Part shown: positions 1-6,260 of the stretch, piece by piece | How the letters are laid out: every line of letters starts with the position of its first letter | Numbering within the stretch: the stretch's first letter is position 1 | NCBI GenBank assembly: GCA_002358555.1 | Contig: DEPC01000132.1 | Location: forward strand, 1-26,096 | Length of the DNA: 26,096 bases | Origin: Hungatella sp. UBA3402 | GTDB taxonomy: Bacteria > Bacillota > Clostridia > Lachnospirales > Lachnospiraceae | Direction: 5' to 3' | Translations under genes and position numbers: made by a program | The notes under the pieces: generated by a model | Told to the model about the DNA's origin: nothing | Database searches by the model: none | What the model saw: the letters and a program-made list of their open reading frames with translations, nothing else

Positions 1-2
1 AT

Positions 3-74
3 CACACTGCGGATTTGGAAAGGTATCTGTCTGTATTCCAGGAAATCTTGGACTTGCTCTTGGGACTACTTTGA
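3..74 (+). CDS. C-terminal end of an unidentified gene (partial)
   Basis: The frame is open from the window edge to a TGA at 72-74 and encodes 23 residues ending in a leucine-rich helix (DLERYLSVFQEILDLLLGLL). The stop lies about 20 bases before a strong intrinsic terminator (95-140), which is the expected arrangement for the end of a transcription unit. Another frame stays open to 153, but it runs through the terminator and is less credible. Too little is present to name a family. Confidence 0.4.
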   Translation, partial: HTADLERYLSVFQEILDLLLGLL

Positions 75-94
75 TTATGCTGCTTTTGAATCAT

Positions 95-140
95 TTAAGT
101 AGACATATCACTGGCAGGATATGTCTGCTTAATCATTTTT
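95..140 (+). terminator. Intrinsic terminator of the upstream gene
   Basis: A 15-bp stem pairs 95-109 with 118-132 around an 8-nt loop. It has one G-T wobble and is otherwise perfect. A T-run follows at 136-140. It separates the partial upstream gene from the transposase fragment. Confidence 0.75.
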
Positions 141-597
141 ATAGGGAGTGGTGACAGAACGTGGAAGCGAGTTTACAGATCCCATGAGGATTGAGGCAGA
201 TACGGAGATCGGAGAGATCCGGTGCAGGGTATTCTACTGTGACCCGATGAACAGCAATCAGAAGAGCCATTATGAACGCAACCATGAATTCATCCAGTAT
301 GTGATTCCCAAAGGGGAGACAAAGGATAAATATACAGAGGAAGAGAGCATGAGGCTGATGAACCATATCAATTCGTACCTGCGGAAAAAATGGAACGGAC
401 AGTCTCCCATCGATCTGTTTGTAAAGATCTACGGTCAGGAGACCGCAACTCTCTTGGGGCTGAACAAGGTACCATCCGATTCCATCAACCTAATGCTGGC
501 ATTATTAAAGTAAGGAAATAAGGCGAAAAACGCAAAGAAGGAAGGGCAGAGGAAAAGACAGAAAGTCGAAAAAGCGGGGTGCATTAAGAACTTCAAA
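141..597 (+). mobile_element. Remnant of an IS30-family insertion sequence
   Basis: This stretch holds the 3' half of an IS30-type transposase (148-513) and a purine-rich tail. The left part of the element (left repeat, N-terminal helix-turn-helix, first catalytic Asp) is absent; sequence left of about 145 has stops in the transposase frame and belongs to the preceding terminator. The segment near 576-597 (GGGGTGCATTAAGAACTTCA) may be the right end, because IS30-type elements often end in similar sequence. That edge is from memory and no matching left repeat exists here. Boundaries are approximate. Confidence 0.45.
148..513 (+). pseudogene. IS30-family transposase, C-terminal fragment
   Basis: The 121 residues match the C-terminal part of the IS30 DDE integrase domain. 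The second catalytic Asp region appears as VTERGSEF (family form TDxGSEF, with the Asp replaced by Glu here). It is followed by FYCDPMNSNQKSHYERNHEFIQ, which carries the conserved YCDP-x-S-x-QK block and the catalytic Glu in ERNHE, then PKG and HINSYLRKKWNGQSPIDLF. Full-length family members are about 320-400 residues, so roughly two thirds are missing. Upstream codons in this frame contain stops at 100, 130 and 142. The GTG start at 148 is only the first available codon. The fragment cannot transpose; it marks past insertion-sequence activity. Confidence 0.75.
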
Positions 598-698
598 AAA
601 AGAAGAAGATGCAGTCCGCCTCTTATGTTGCCATTCTTTATGTTGATTTTACCGTGAGAGAAGAAAAAAAGGGAGTTTGCTAGTAATATATAGTAAAT

Positions 699-738
699 AA
701 GCATAGATAACTATTTACTATAGGTATTTGATATTGAT
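699..738 (+). repeat. 40-nt promoter-associated direct repeat, copy 1
   Basis: Aligned base by base with 2458-2497 it is identical at 34 of 40 positions. The best-kept core is TATAGGTATTTGATATTGAT (719-738). Its 3' part contains the -35 hexamer of the promoter at 728-756. The most natural reading is a shared operator for the LysR regulator encoded between the two copies. Confidence 0.7.
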
Positions 739-756
739 TGAATTAACAGCTATAAT
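728..756 (+). promoter_or_regulatory. Sigma-A-type promoter upstream of the 832 lipoprotein fragment
   Basis: TTGATA at 728-733, a 17-nt spacer and a perfect TATAAT at 751-756. The -35 lies inside the 40-nt repeat, so a protein bound to the repeat would touch the polymerase site directly. The same arrangement recurs upstream of the ligase gene at 2608. Confidence 0.7.
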
Positions 757-831
757 CATTTCATACTTTTTCAGATATCATTTGTCTGTTTAGAAAAAGC
801 AAATATCTAATCGTGAGAAAGAGGACAAGGT

Positions 832-1029
832 ATGGAGAGCAAAAAAGTAAATCTCCAAAAGAGTATAAAATTAGGGATAATATTGTCAATAGTTTGTATT
901 TCTATAACAGGCTGTAAAGCTTATGAACGGTCACAGACTTCACAAGATTCTAGAAAAGTAGAGACAGAAAGTGACAAGACAGACAGCAGAGAAAAGAAGT
1001 ACAGGAATCAGATGGGGGAAATGATATGA
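832..1029 (+). pseudogene. Lipoprotein N-terminal fragment, probably 5' remnant of the amide hydrolase gene
   Basis: The 65-residue product has a lipoprotein signal peptide: Lys-rich start, hydrophobic core, and lipobox ITGC with Cys28. A Ser/Lys/Asp/Glu-rich linker follows and the ORF then stops. A good ribosome site (GAGGACAAGG) precedes the ATG, and a strong promoter lies at 728-756. Immediately after the stop, a different frame resumes with the C-terminal part of a linear amide C-N hydrolase. I infer that this was the membrane-anchor end of one larger gene, and that a deletion near 1025-1034 removed the middle and shifted the frame. Alternatively it could be a separate small lipoprotein. 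Confidence 0.45.
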
Positions 1030-1033
1030 TAAT

Positions 1034-1486
1034 ATCTATATTAGATTGCTGCTTAATCAAGCAGCCAATGTGGAGGAGGCTCTATCTTTGCTAGAACAGT
1101 ATGATATTCATGGGTCTATGGAAATGATGGTACATTTTGCATTGGCAGATACACAAGGCCGCAGTGTTGTAGTAGAGTATATTGACCAAGAGATGGTTGT
1201 AATGGATACACCAGCAGTAACGAATTTCTACTTGACATCTGGCAAGAAGAATGGTATGGGAACTGCTCAGTCCCATACTCGATATGAGATTTTAATGAAA
1301 TGGTTGGAAAATCAAAGTCTTGTAAATATGGAAGTAATTCGAGATGTACTTGACAGTGTGAGCAAGGATAATTTTGGAGAGTTTGAATCTACAGAATGGA
1401 GCATTGTGTTTAACCAGAATCGAGGAGAAGCTTATTACTATCACAGAGAAAACTATGAGCAGGTCTATTTATTTTCTATTCGATAG
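1034..1486 (+). pseudogene. Linear amide C-N hydrolase (choloylglycine hydrolase-like), C-terminal fragment
   Basis: Family resemblance starts at about 1034 (IYIRLLLNQAANVEEAL) and continues through VHFALADTQGRSVVVEYID, VTNFYLTSG, an RYEIL helix and EWSIVFNQ, ending in AYYYHRENYEQVYLFSI. This is the typical C-terminal half of Ntn-type linear amide hydrolases (bile salt hydrolase / penicillin acylase / C45-like proteins). The N-terminal half is missing, including the catalytic Cys that must be the first residue of the mature enzyme. The first usable start is a TTG at 1046 with no ribosome site. Length is about 150 residues against more than 300 for the family. It overlaps the 3' end of the convergent lysR by 11 bases. 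An active product is very unlikely. Confidence 0.65.
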
Positions 1487-2363
1487 TTTCTATGATTTCC
1501 ATAAATTTCTCTAAAAATTTCTGAGAAGCTTTGGGAAAGAACTGATATTTTTTCCAAATCAGACACATTTCTGCTTCTAATCCAGGGGAGAGGGGTTTAA
1601 ACAAAAGATTACTGTCTTGGGATATATGAATAATCTTATCAAGAGCAAATGCATATCCTAATCCTTCCTCTACCATAAGAGATGCATTGAACAGCAGATT
1701 ATAAGTGGCAGCTACATGAATTTCAGAACGCCCTTTTTTTAGCCAAGACATAATTAAATCACCATTTGTAGTATTGCGATTAAAAATCAAAGGCTTATCC
1801 CATAAATCTTCTGGAGTAATGAAATCTTTTCCAGCCAATGAACTGTCTTTGCGCATGAGAATACCAAAGCTGTCTGTGATTGGAAATTTTAAATATTCAT
1901 ATTTGGAAGTATCCACTGTGGAAAAGACAAGTCCAAAATCAATAAGCCCTTTATCAAGATTTTCCAGCACATCAGTAGTGTCGCCACTGGAAATATGATA
2001 ATGGATATCAGGATAATCTTCCTGCAGTTTTCGAGCAGCATAAGCCAGATAGCGAACGGCATCCGTTTCGCCGGAACCAATGTATACATCTCCTGCAATC
2101 ATATAGTCTGTCATAGATATCTCTCGTTCTGTCTTTTGTATCAAATCTACAACTTCCTCTGCCCGTTTGCGCAAAATCATCCCCTCTTCAGTCAAAGTAA
2201 TTTTGCGGTTTCCGCGGATAAAAAGCTGCTTTCCCAGTTCTTCCTCTAGTTCTTTTAACTGTCGGGAAAGGGTTGGCTGAGATAGATGCAAGGCTTCTGC
2301 TGCGCCAGAAATACTCTGTTCTCGTGTAACCGCAAGAAAATATTGAAGAACTCTTAATTCCAT
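1476..2363 (-). CDS. LysR-family transcriptional regulator
   Basis: The 295-residue protein has the usual LTTR length. The N-terminal winged helix-turn-helix (residues 1-60) reads MELRVLQYFLAVTREQSISG, then AAEALHLSQPTLSRQLKELE. A linker helix follows, then a two-lobed ligand-binding domain from about residue 90 (GDVYIGSGETDAVRYLA). The inducer cannot be deduced. Its own promoter (2431-2459, minus) diverges from the promoter of the ligase gene and abuts the second copy of the 40-nt repeat, the standard arrangement for an autoregulated LTTR. The other repeat copy precedes the amide hydrolase remnant, so the protein probably controls both flanking units. It looks intact, unlike its neighbours. 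Confidence 0.93.
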   Translation of the reverse strand: MELRVLQYFLAVTREQSISGAAEALHLSQPTLSRQLKELEEELGKQLFIRGNRKITLTEEGMILRKRAEEVVDLIQKTEREISMTDYMIAGDVYIGSGETDAVRYLAYAARKLQEDYPDIHYHISSGDTTDVLENLDKGLIDFGLVFSTVDTSKYEYLKFPITDSFGILMRKDSSLAGKDFITPEDLWDKPLIFNRNTTNGDLIMSWLKKGRSEIHVAATYNLLFNASLMVEEGLGYAFALDKIIHISQDSNLLFKPLSPGLEAEMCLIWKKYQFFPKASQKFLEKFMEIIETIE

Positions 2364-2430
2364 CTAATTGTCCTCTCTTGGTTTTATTTGCCGCTTGCGA
2401 TAGAAGCTTTGTTATATTGAGCTTTGTTAC

Positions 2431-2459
2431 AGTATAATAAGAAAAACTATACCTGTCAA
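2431..2459 (-). promoter_or_regulatory. Sigma-A promoter of lysR
   Basis: On the minus strand, TTGACA (2454-2459), a 17-nt spacer and TATACT (2431-2436). The -35 touches the left edge of the 40-nt repeat at 2458-2497, so LysR bound there could repress its own transcription while acting on the divergent promoter. Confidence 0.8.
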
Positions 2460-2497
2460 GCATAGCTTAGTATTTATTATAAGTATTTGCTATTGAT
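2458..2497 (+). repeat. 40-nt promoter-associated direct repeat, copy 2 (putative LysR operator)
   Basis: This matches 699-738 at 34 of 40 positions. It lies between the divergent lysR and ligase promoters. Its right part forms an imperfect dyad, AAGTAT-N9-ATACTT (2481-2501), the kind of interrupted palindrome that LTTR dimers bind. Confidence 0.7.
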
Positions 2498-2515
2498 ACT
2501 TGAGAATGTTAAAAT
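2487..2515 (+). promoter_or_regulatory. Sigma-A-type promoter of the adenylate-forming ligase gene
   Basis: TTGCTA (2487-2492), a 17-nt spacer and TAAAAT (2510-2515). The -35 sits inside the repeat copy at the same register as the promoter at 728-756. Confidence 0.6.
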
Positions 2516-2607
2516 TAGTCCATTAAAAATTAGGATAGTTTTGTATCGCTATTAGATTGAACATACAAAAACATGTCAGGGTATCAGAATACTGGAGGCT
2601 TGCAGCA

Positions 2608-3576
2608 ATGAGAAGTTTCAATTTATTATGGAATTTATATCAGTTAAAGAGAAATGAACATAAAACAAAAGAACAGGTAAAAGCAATACAGGAGAAAAAA
2701 TTACATCGGCTGCTGAAAATAGCCTATCAACATTCTCCATATTATCATAGAGCCTTTAAAGAGGCTGGAATTACAGAGGAAAATCTTCTCAATCTCCCAC
2801 TTTCTGCGTTTCCGACAATGGATAAAGATATTTTGATGGAGCATTTTGAGGAAATTATCACAAAGCCAGAGCTGACTCAAGAGAGGCTTCGCAGATTTGA
2901 CGAAGAGAAAGGAAAAGGAGAAAAATTTCTGGAAAAATATCATATCGTCCATTCTTCTGGGAGTACAGGACTTCCCAAATATTTTGTATATGACGACAGG
3001 GCATGGGAGCAGATGCTGCTTGGGATTATTCGAGGAGCTTTATGGGATATGTCCATACCTCAGATTTTAAGGTTATTATCAGGAGGCTTAAGAATCTTAT
3101 ATATTGCTGCCACAGATGGACGCTATGGAGGAGCTATGGCAGTAGGTGACGGAATTAAAGGGGTAGGAGCAAAACAGTTATTTCTTGACATCAAAACGCC
3201 ACTATCCCAATGGATTACAAGCATACAAGAATTTCAGCCTAATCTAATCATTGGGTATCCTTCGGCCATTAAGATTTTAGGAGAATTGATGGAACACACA
3301 AAGGTGAAGGTAGAGGTATGTCGGGTAATCTCCTGTGGAGAACCCCTTTCTCCAGGGCTGAGAGCTTATTTAGAAAAAGTATTTAGGGCAGTGGTAGTCA
3401 ATTTCTATGGAGCCAGTGAATCCTTGGCATTGGGGGTAGAAACGAATGGGACAGAAGGAATATATCTATTTACCAGAACAGAAATTCTTTTGGGACGCAG
3501 TGAAGATATACTCTGGTTTGAAGATGAAGAAGGCAAACAAGAATTTCTTCATCCTCTGTCCATTGAGGGCTTTTAG
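2608..3576 (+). pseudogene. PaaK/CapK-like adenylate-forming ligase, C-terminally truncated
   Basis: The product resembles the phenylacetate-CoA ligase / coenzyme F390 synthetase superfamily, which activates carboxylates as acyl-adenylates. The phosphate-binding motif HSSGSTGLPK is at residues 115-124, IIGYPSAIKIL and VISCGEPLSP follow, and NFYGASESLALG is the adenine-binding Tyr-Gly-Ala region. The ATG at 2608 has GGAGG nine bases upstream; an upstream in-frame TTG (2557) has no ribosome site. The protein stops at ILWFEDEEGKQEFLHPLSIEGF, 322 residues against about 430-450, so the mobile C-terminal lid is absent. Just past the stop another frame (from 3567) reads GLLDYQFQQTDKNS, which looks like the continuation. 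A small deletion or frameshift near 3567-3572 followed by a larger deletion would explain this. Probably inactive. Confidence 0.7.
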
Positions 3577-3609
3577 ATTATCAGTTTCAACAGACAGATA
3601 AAAATTCTA

Positions 3610-4119
3610 ATGAAAAAGAAACTATTTCAAAAATATGGAAAAGCTCTGGCAGTGGCAGGAATGACAGCAGTTATGCTGACAGCATGTAGTCAAGAAAAGA
3701 CTCAAAATACTAGGCAAACAGAAGAGACTACTTCCATAGACAGCTCACAGGAAATAGGAAATGGAAATAGTATTTCTGCTAATTCTACAGAATCATTAAC
3801 TGGACAAGACAGCAATTTGGAAGCAGTTAATCATGAAAGCGGAGAGGTGGAGACAGCAGGAGAATTGCTTGTTCGATTTGGAGATAATGGAGAGGATTTT
3901 GTGATGTATCTGTATGATAATGATACAGCTGCAGCTATTGCAAGGCATGTGGGAACCGAGGAATGGAGACTTCCTATTTATCATGATGCTGAAATTAGTG
4001 AATCGTGTACAAAAGTAGGTTATTTTGAAGCTTCAGAAACATTTATCTCAGCTGTGGAAAATAATCCTGTTCTCGAAGGTTGGGGAAATAAGACGGTATA
4101 CATCAGTGATGGAAGGTAG
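3610..4119 (+). CDS. Lipoprotein with a shortened cyclophilin-like domain
   Basis: The 169-residue product has a lipoprotein signal (lipobox LTAC, Cys26), a Ser/Thr/Asn/Glu-rich linker to about residue 80, and then a small beta-rich domain. That domain resembles the bacterial cyclophilin-like fold family (VRFGDNGEDFVMYLYDNDTA at its start, then TKVGYF and NPVLEGWGNKTVYIS at the end). The middle seems too short: EWRLPIYHD is joined directly to AEISE, whereas remembered relatives carry several dozen residues between these blocks. A deletion between two similar LPIYHD/LFYHD-like stretches would leave the frame intact. There is no ribosome site before the ATG; the preceding bases look like the tail of the ligase gene. 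I infer that a deletion brought this gene up against the ligase remnant. Translation and function are doubtful. Confidence 0.55.
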   Translation: MKKKLFQKYGKALAVAGMTAVMLTACSQEKTQNTRQTEETTSIDSSQEIGNGNSISANSTESLTGQDSNLEAVNHESGEVETAGELLVRFGDNGEDFVMYLYDNDTAAAIARHVGTEEWRLPIYHDAEISESCTKVGYFEASETFISAVENNPVLEGWGNKTVYISDGR

Positions 4120-4126
4120 AGAATAT

Positions 4127-4348
4127 ATGGAAAAGAAGAAAGAAGCAATAATCCAGAATCTCAAAGATGCAGGCTGTGATAGTGATACCATTACTTGTTT
4201 TATGAACTACTTTGAAGCCAAAGAACTCAAGAAAGAACAGCAGGTACTTTCCAAACACAGAAGAACTCTTTTGGATGCTTTACATGTATGTCAAAAACAG
4301 ATTGACTGTCTGGATTATTTATCCTGGCAAATAGAAAAGAAATATTGA
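4127..4348 (+). CDS. Small conserved helical protein, function unknown
   Basis: The 73-residue product starts MEKKKEAIIQNLKDAGCDSD and is predicted mainly helical, with charged amphipathic segments (KELKKEQQVLSKHRRTLLDALHVCQKQIDCLDYL). There is no signal peptide or membrane segment. I recall small proteins of this kind next to regulators and cyclophilin-like genes in Lachnospiraceae, but I know no function. The ATG at 4127 has GGAAGG about ten bases upstream; an in-frame ATG at 4109 is an alternative. It starts only a few bases after the lipoprotein stop and ends just before a shared terminator, so it closes this transcription unit. Confidence 0.65.
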   Translation: MEKKKEAIIQNLKDAGCDSDTITCFMNYFEAKELKKEQQVLSKHRRTLLDALHVCQKQIDCLDYLSWQIEKKY

Positions 4349-4365
4349 GATAAGAAAGGAAAAAT

Positions 4366-4416
4366 CCGGCTGGTTTTGCCTAGTTAGAGCGTAAAACCAT
4401 GCCGGTAATTTTTTTT
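4366..4416. terminator. Bidirectional terminator between the 4127 gene and spoIVB
   Basis: CCGGC-TGGTTTT (from 4366) pairs with AAAACCATGCCGG (4393-4405) with a single bulged base. On the plus strand it is followed by a run of eight Ts (4409-4416). Two convergent genes end on either side, so it can serve both; the minus-strand T-tract is weaker (AAAAATCC side). Confidence 0.75.
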
Positions 4417-5689
4417 AATGAGAAAGCATATTTTCAATAAAAATTCCATATCCCTTTGTACTATCTTGGATAAACACATGGGTTACAGCTCCAATCAGTT
4501 TTCCATCCTGAATTATCGGACTTCCACTCATACCTTGGACGATTCCTCCTGTAAGAGCTAAAAGTTCAGGGTCAGTGACTTGGATTACCAAGCTTTTATT
4601 TTGGTGGGCTGTGGAATAATCTACCTTTAAAATTTCAATCTGATAATCTTTGATTTCTCCAGAAATTCCGCTGCGTATCCATGCAGTGCCTTTTTTCACA
4701 TCTTGGCGATAGCCAATTTGTAGAGGCTGCATATTCATAGCTTGGCGGAGTTTTTCTCCTGCAGTTCCAAAAATCCCTACTTCAGAGTTGGAGTCAATTT
4801 CTCCCAAAAGGGAACCTGGACCATAGTAGATAACACCTGACATGATACCAGGGTTGCCAATGGAGCCTTTTTCAATACCAATGATTTCTGTATCATATAA
4901 GGCTCCATCAGAAATCTGTACGACTTCTCCAGTATCACTGTCGCTGATGCCATGCCCTAATGCCCCGAACTTTCCATTTAAGTCCAGATAAGTCATAGTA
5001 CCAATCCCTTGAGTATCACTTCTGACCCAGACACCTAGCTTCTGAGTTCCATCTTGAGCAGTGACAGGCTGAAGGCTTATACTCATAATTTCTTCTCCTC
5101 TGCGGACAGTCAGTACAGCATCCTCACCATTTAAGTGGTTGACTGCATCGGCCAGTTGCTCTTTGGTTTCCAGAACTTGCCCATTGATAGTTTCGATGTA
5201 ATCGCCAGATTTTAAGATACCAGCAGCAGGCTCTGTGGGCAGCCCATCCAGTCCAGTAATCTCTCCTGTACCAATCACCATGATGCCATTGGATTTTAAG
5301 TAAATGCCCACAGGAGCACCGCAAGGAATCGCATATTGGGTATTTACCACTTCCACTTGGATTTCTTTAAAATGAATCAGTCCAAATAGGTCTAAAGAAA
5401 GTAAGTAGCTCCCTTCGGATTTTCCATATAAGCTGAAGGTTTGATTTCTGGTAATTGTAACCTGGCCTTGAGGAATATTGGAGCCATTGCCCAGAACAAC
5501 CTCCTCGCTTTCACTTTGAAGTGTGGCATGGAGTGGAAGAGGAAATCGAACCACCTCTTCTCTATCTCGGATAATATTAATCCTATCAGGAATTACATTT
5601 TCCATATAATAGTAAGAAAGCCCTGCAGTAGACAGCAGGCTGATAAAAAATGTCCACATCAGAAATTTGCGGAATTTACCTTTTCTCAA
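4415..5689 (-). CDS. spoIVB: SpoIVB, sporulation serine peptidase (S55)
   Basis: SpoIVB is made in the forespore, crosses into the intermembrane space and cleaves SpoIVFA, which releases pro-sigma-K processing in the mother cell. The product has an N-terminal membrane anchor (about residues 10-30), a PDZ domain (about 135-210, ILKSGDYIETINGQ) and an S55 peptidase domain. With the TTG start at 5689 (424 residues) the catalytic residues are His246 (GALGHGISD), Asp373 (VTDPELLAL) and Ser388 (GMSGSPI). The Asp-Ser spacing of 15 equals that recalled for Bacillus subtilis SpoIVB. This start has AGGAGG (5699-5704) nine bases upstream. The longer in-frame TTG at 5743 lies upstream of the forespore promoter -10 and cannot be used from it. 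The gene is convergent to the accessory block and divergent from spo0A. Confidence 0.95.
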   Translation of the reverse strand: MRKGKFRKFLMWTFFISLLSTAGLSYYYMENVIPDRINIIRDREEVVRFPLPLHATLQSESEEVVLGNGSNIPQGQVTITRNQTFSLYGKSEGSYLLSLDLFGLIHFKEIQVEVVNTQYAIPCGAPVGIYLKSNGIMVIGTGEITGLDGLPTEPAAGILKSGDYIETINGQVLETKEQLADAVNHLNGEDAVLTVRRGEEIMSISLQPVTAQDGTQKLGVWVRSDTQGIGTMTYLDLNGKFGALGHGISDSDTGEVVQISDGALYDTEIIGIEKGSIGNPGIMSGVIYYGPGSLLGEIDSNSEVGIFGTAGEKLRQAMNMQPLQIGYRQDVKKGTAWIRSGISGEIKDYQIEILKVDYSTAHQNKSLVIQVTDPELLALTGGIVQGMSGSPIIQDGKLIGAVTHVFIQDSTKGYGIFIENMLSH

Positions 5690-5730
5690 TATGACACACC
5701 TCCTGAGATAAAAATCATTTCGTTCTCTCT

Positions 5731-5759
5731 TAGTATGTGTCAAGAAATGAAAAACACTC
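5731..5759 (-). promoter_or_regulatory. Forespore (sigma-G/sigma-F type) promoter of spoIVB
   Basis: On the minus strand, GAGTG (5755-5759), a 17-nt spacer and CATACTA (5731-5737). The established sigma-G consensus is GHATR-N17/18-CATxHTA; the -10 fits fully and the -35 has one mismatch. The predicted transcript starts near 5724, leaving about 20 bases before AGGAGG. This fits the known forespore control of spoIVB and fixes the start codon downstream. Confidence 0.7.
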
Positions 5760-5772
5760 AGTTATTTTTTAG

Positions 5773-5801
5773 TTGTCACAAATTTCTTGTTGTGATAAAC
5801 T
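5773..5801 (+). promoter_or_regulatory. Sigma-A-type promoter for the DUF4321 gene
   Basis: TTGTCA (5773-5778), a 17-nt spacer and TAAACT (5796-5801). An imperfect inverted repeat TTGTCACAA / TTGTGATAA overlaps it and could be an operator. The -10 is weak (four of six). Confidence 0.45.
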
Positions 5802-5831
5802 TATGGTAAGAAGAAAAAGAGGAACAAAAAC

Positions 5832-6083
5832 ATGGGCTATAAAAATTTTGGAGTTCTGTTAGTTCTTTTACTTTCAGGAATTGTGCTGGGAGGCTTTATC
5901 GGAGAAGCAGCTCAAGGGATTTCTGGACTGTCATGGTTAAATTTTGGTCAGTCTTTTGGATTAGATTCACCTCTTACTATCAATCTTGGGGTGATTATTG
6001 TTACATTTGGTCTTACTATCCGAATTACAATGGCCAGTATTATCGGCGTAGCGCTTGCACTGGTTATCTATTGGGTGATTTAA
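5832..6083 (+). CDS. DUF4321 small membrane protein
   Basis: The 83-residue product has two hydrophobic helices (about residues 5-25 and 50-80) joined by a loop containing GEAAQGISGLSWLNFGQSFG. N-terminal GYKNFGVLLVLLLSGIVLGG and the LTINLGVIIVTFGLTIRITMAS block match DUF4321 as I know it, a family of clostridial membrane proteins often near maf/mreB. No function is known. It is transcribed alone: its own promoter upstream, a terminator overlapping its stop codon, and spo0A downstream with separate control. Confidence 0.85.
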   Translation: MGYKNFGVLLVLLLSGIVLGGFIGEAAQGISGLSWLNFGQSFGLDSPLTINLGVIIVTFGLTIRITMASIIGVALALVIYWVI

Positions 6084-6115
6084 AAGTGCTGCAGGTTTTG
6101 AAAGGCACTTTTTTT
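6082..6115 (+). terminator. Intrinsic terminator after the DUF4321 gene
   Basis: AAAAGTGC (6082-6089) pairs with GCACTTTT (6105-6112) around a 15-nt loop, followed by a T-run to 6115. It begins inside the TAA stop codon. Confidence 0.8.
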
Positions 6116-6176
6116 GATGCATCAGGGAGTATAATGTTACGGATATCTAAAGGGAACATCTACTTTTTGAGAAAAG

Positions 6177-6222
6177 TGTCGAAACTTGCGACAGAATTTC
6201 GTTGCAAGCAGAGAAAACGACA
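6177..6222 (+). promoter_or_regulatory. Spo0A-binding (0A) boxes in the spo0A promoter
   Basis: A perfect TGTCGAA is at 6177-6183. TGCGACA at 6187-6193 reads TGTCGCA on the other strand, and AACGACA at 6216-6222 reads TGTCGTT; these are near matches to the established 0A box TGNCGAA. The third lies between the -35 and -10 hexamers. Together they suggest autoregulation of spo0A, as known in Bacillus. Confidence 0.65.
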
Positions 6223-6231
6223 GACTATAAT
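6202..6231 (+). promoter_or_regulatory. Sigma-A promoter of spo0A
   Basis: TTGCAA (6202-6207), an 18-nt spacer and a perfect TATAAT (6226-6231). The transcript would start about 25 bases before the ATG. I did not find a convincing sigma-H promoter, although AGAATTT at 6193-6199 could be part of one. Confidence 0.75.
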
Positions 6232-6260
6232 CATCTTACTAGAAAAAAGGAGGACACAAA

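Larger units (their letters stand above)
514..831. other. 318-base gap: IS tail and promoter region
   Basis: No credible gene is present. Positions 514-600 look like the non-coding tail of the IS30 remnant. Positions 689-722 hold a perfect 11-bp inverted repeat (TATAGTAAATA / TATTTACTATA, 12-nt spacer). Positions 699-738 are one copy of a 40-nt sequence repeated at 2458-2497, and a sigma-A promoter lies at 728-756. The inverted repeat directly abuts the repeated motif, so this is a plausible operator for the neighbouring LysR protein. The rest (757-815) is AT-rich leader. Confidence 0.6.

Noticed and set aside
2..153. A frame open from the window edge to 153
   Set aside because: It runs through the strong terminator hairpin at 95-140 and its composition is not protein-like after that; the frame ending at 74 fits better.
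435..704. Minus-strand ORF over the IS30 remnant tail
   Set aside because: No ribosome site or recognisable domain; it is the complement of the transposase end and a purine-rich tail, giving an artefactual Phe/Leu-rich peptide.
2701..2952. Minus-strand ORFs inside the ligase, and similar ones opposite glgA, the Hsp70-type gene and the helicase
   Set aside because: They lie wholly within well-supported genes, lack ribosome sites, and have compositions typical of antisense reading.
5715..5743. A sigma-A -35 (TTGACA) on the minus strand upstream of spoIVB
   Set aside because: The hexamer at the right distance downstream is a poor -10, whereas the forespore-type -10 and -35 overlap it with correct spacing.
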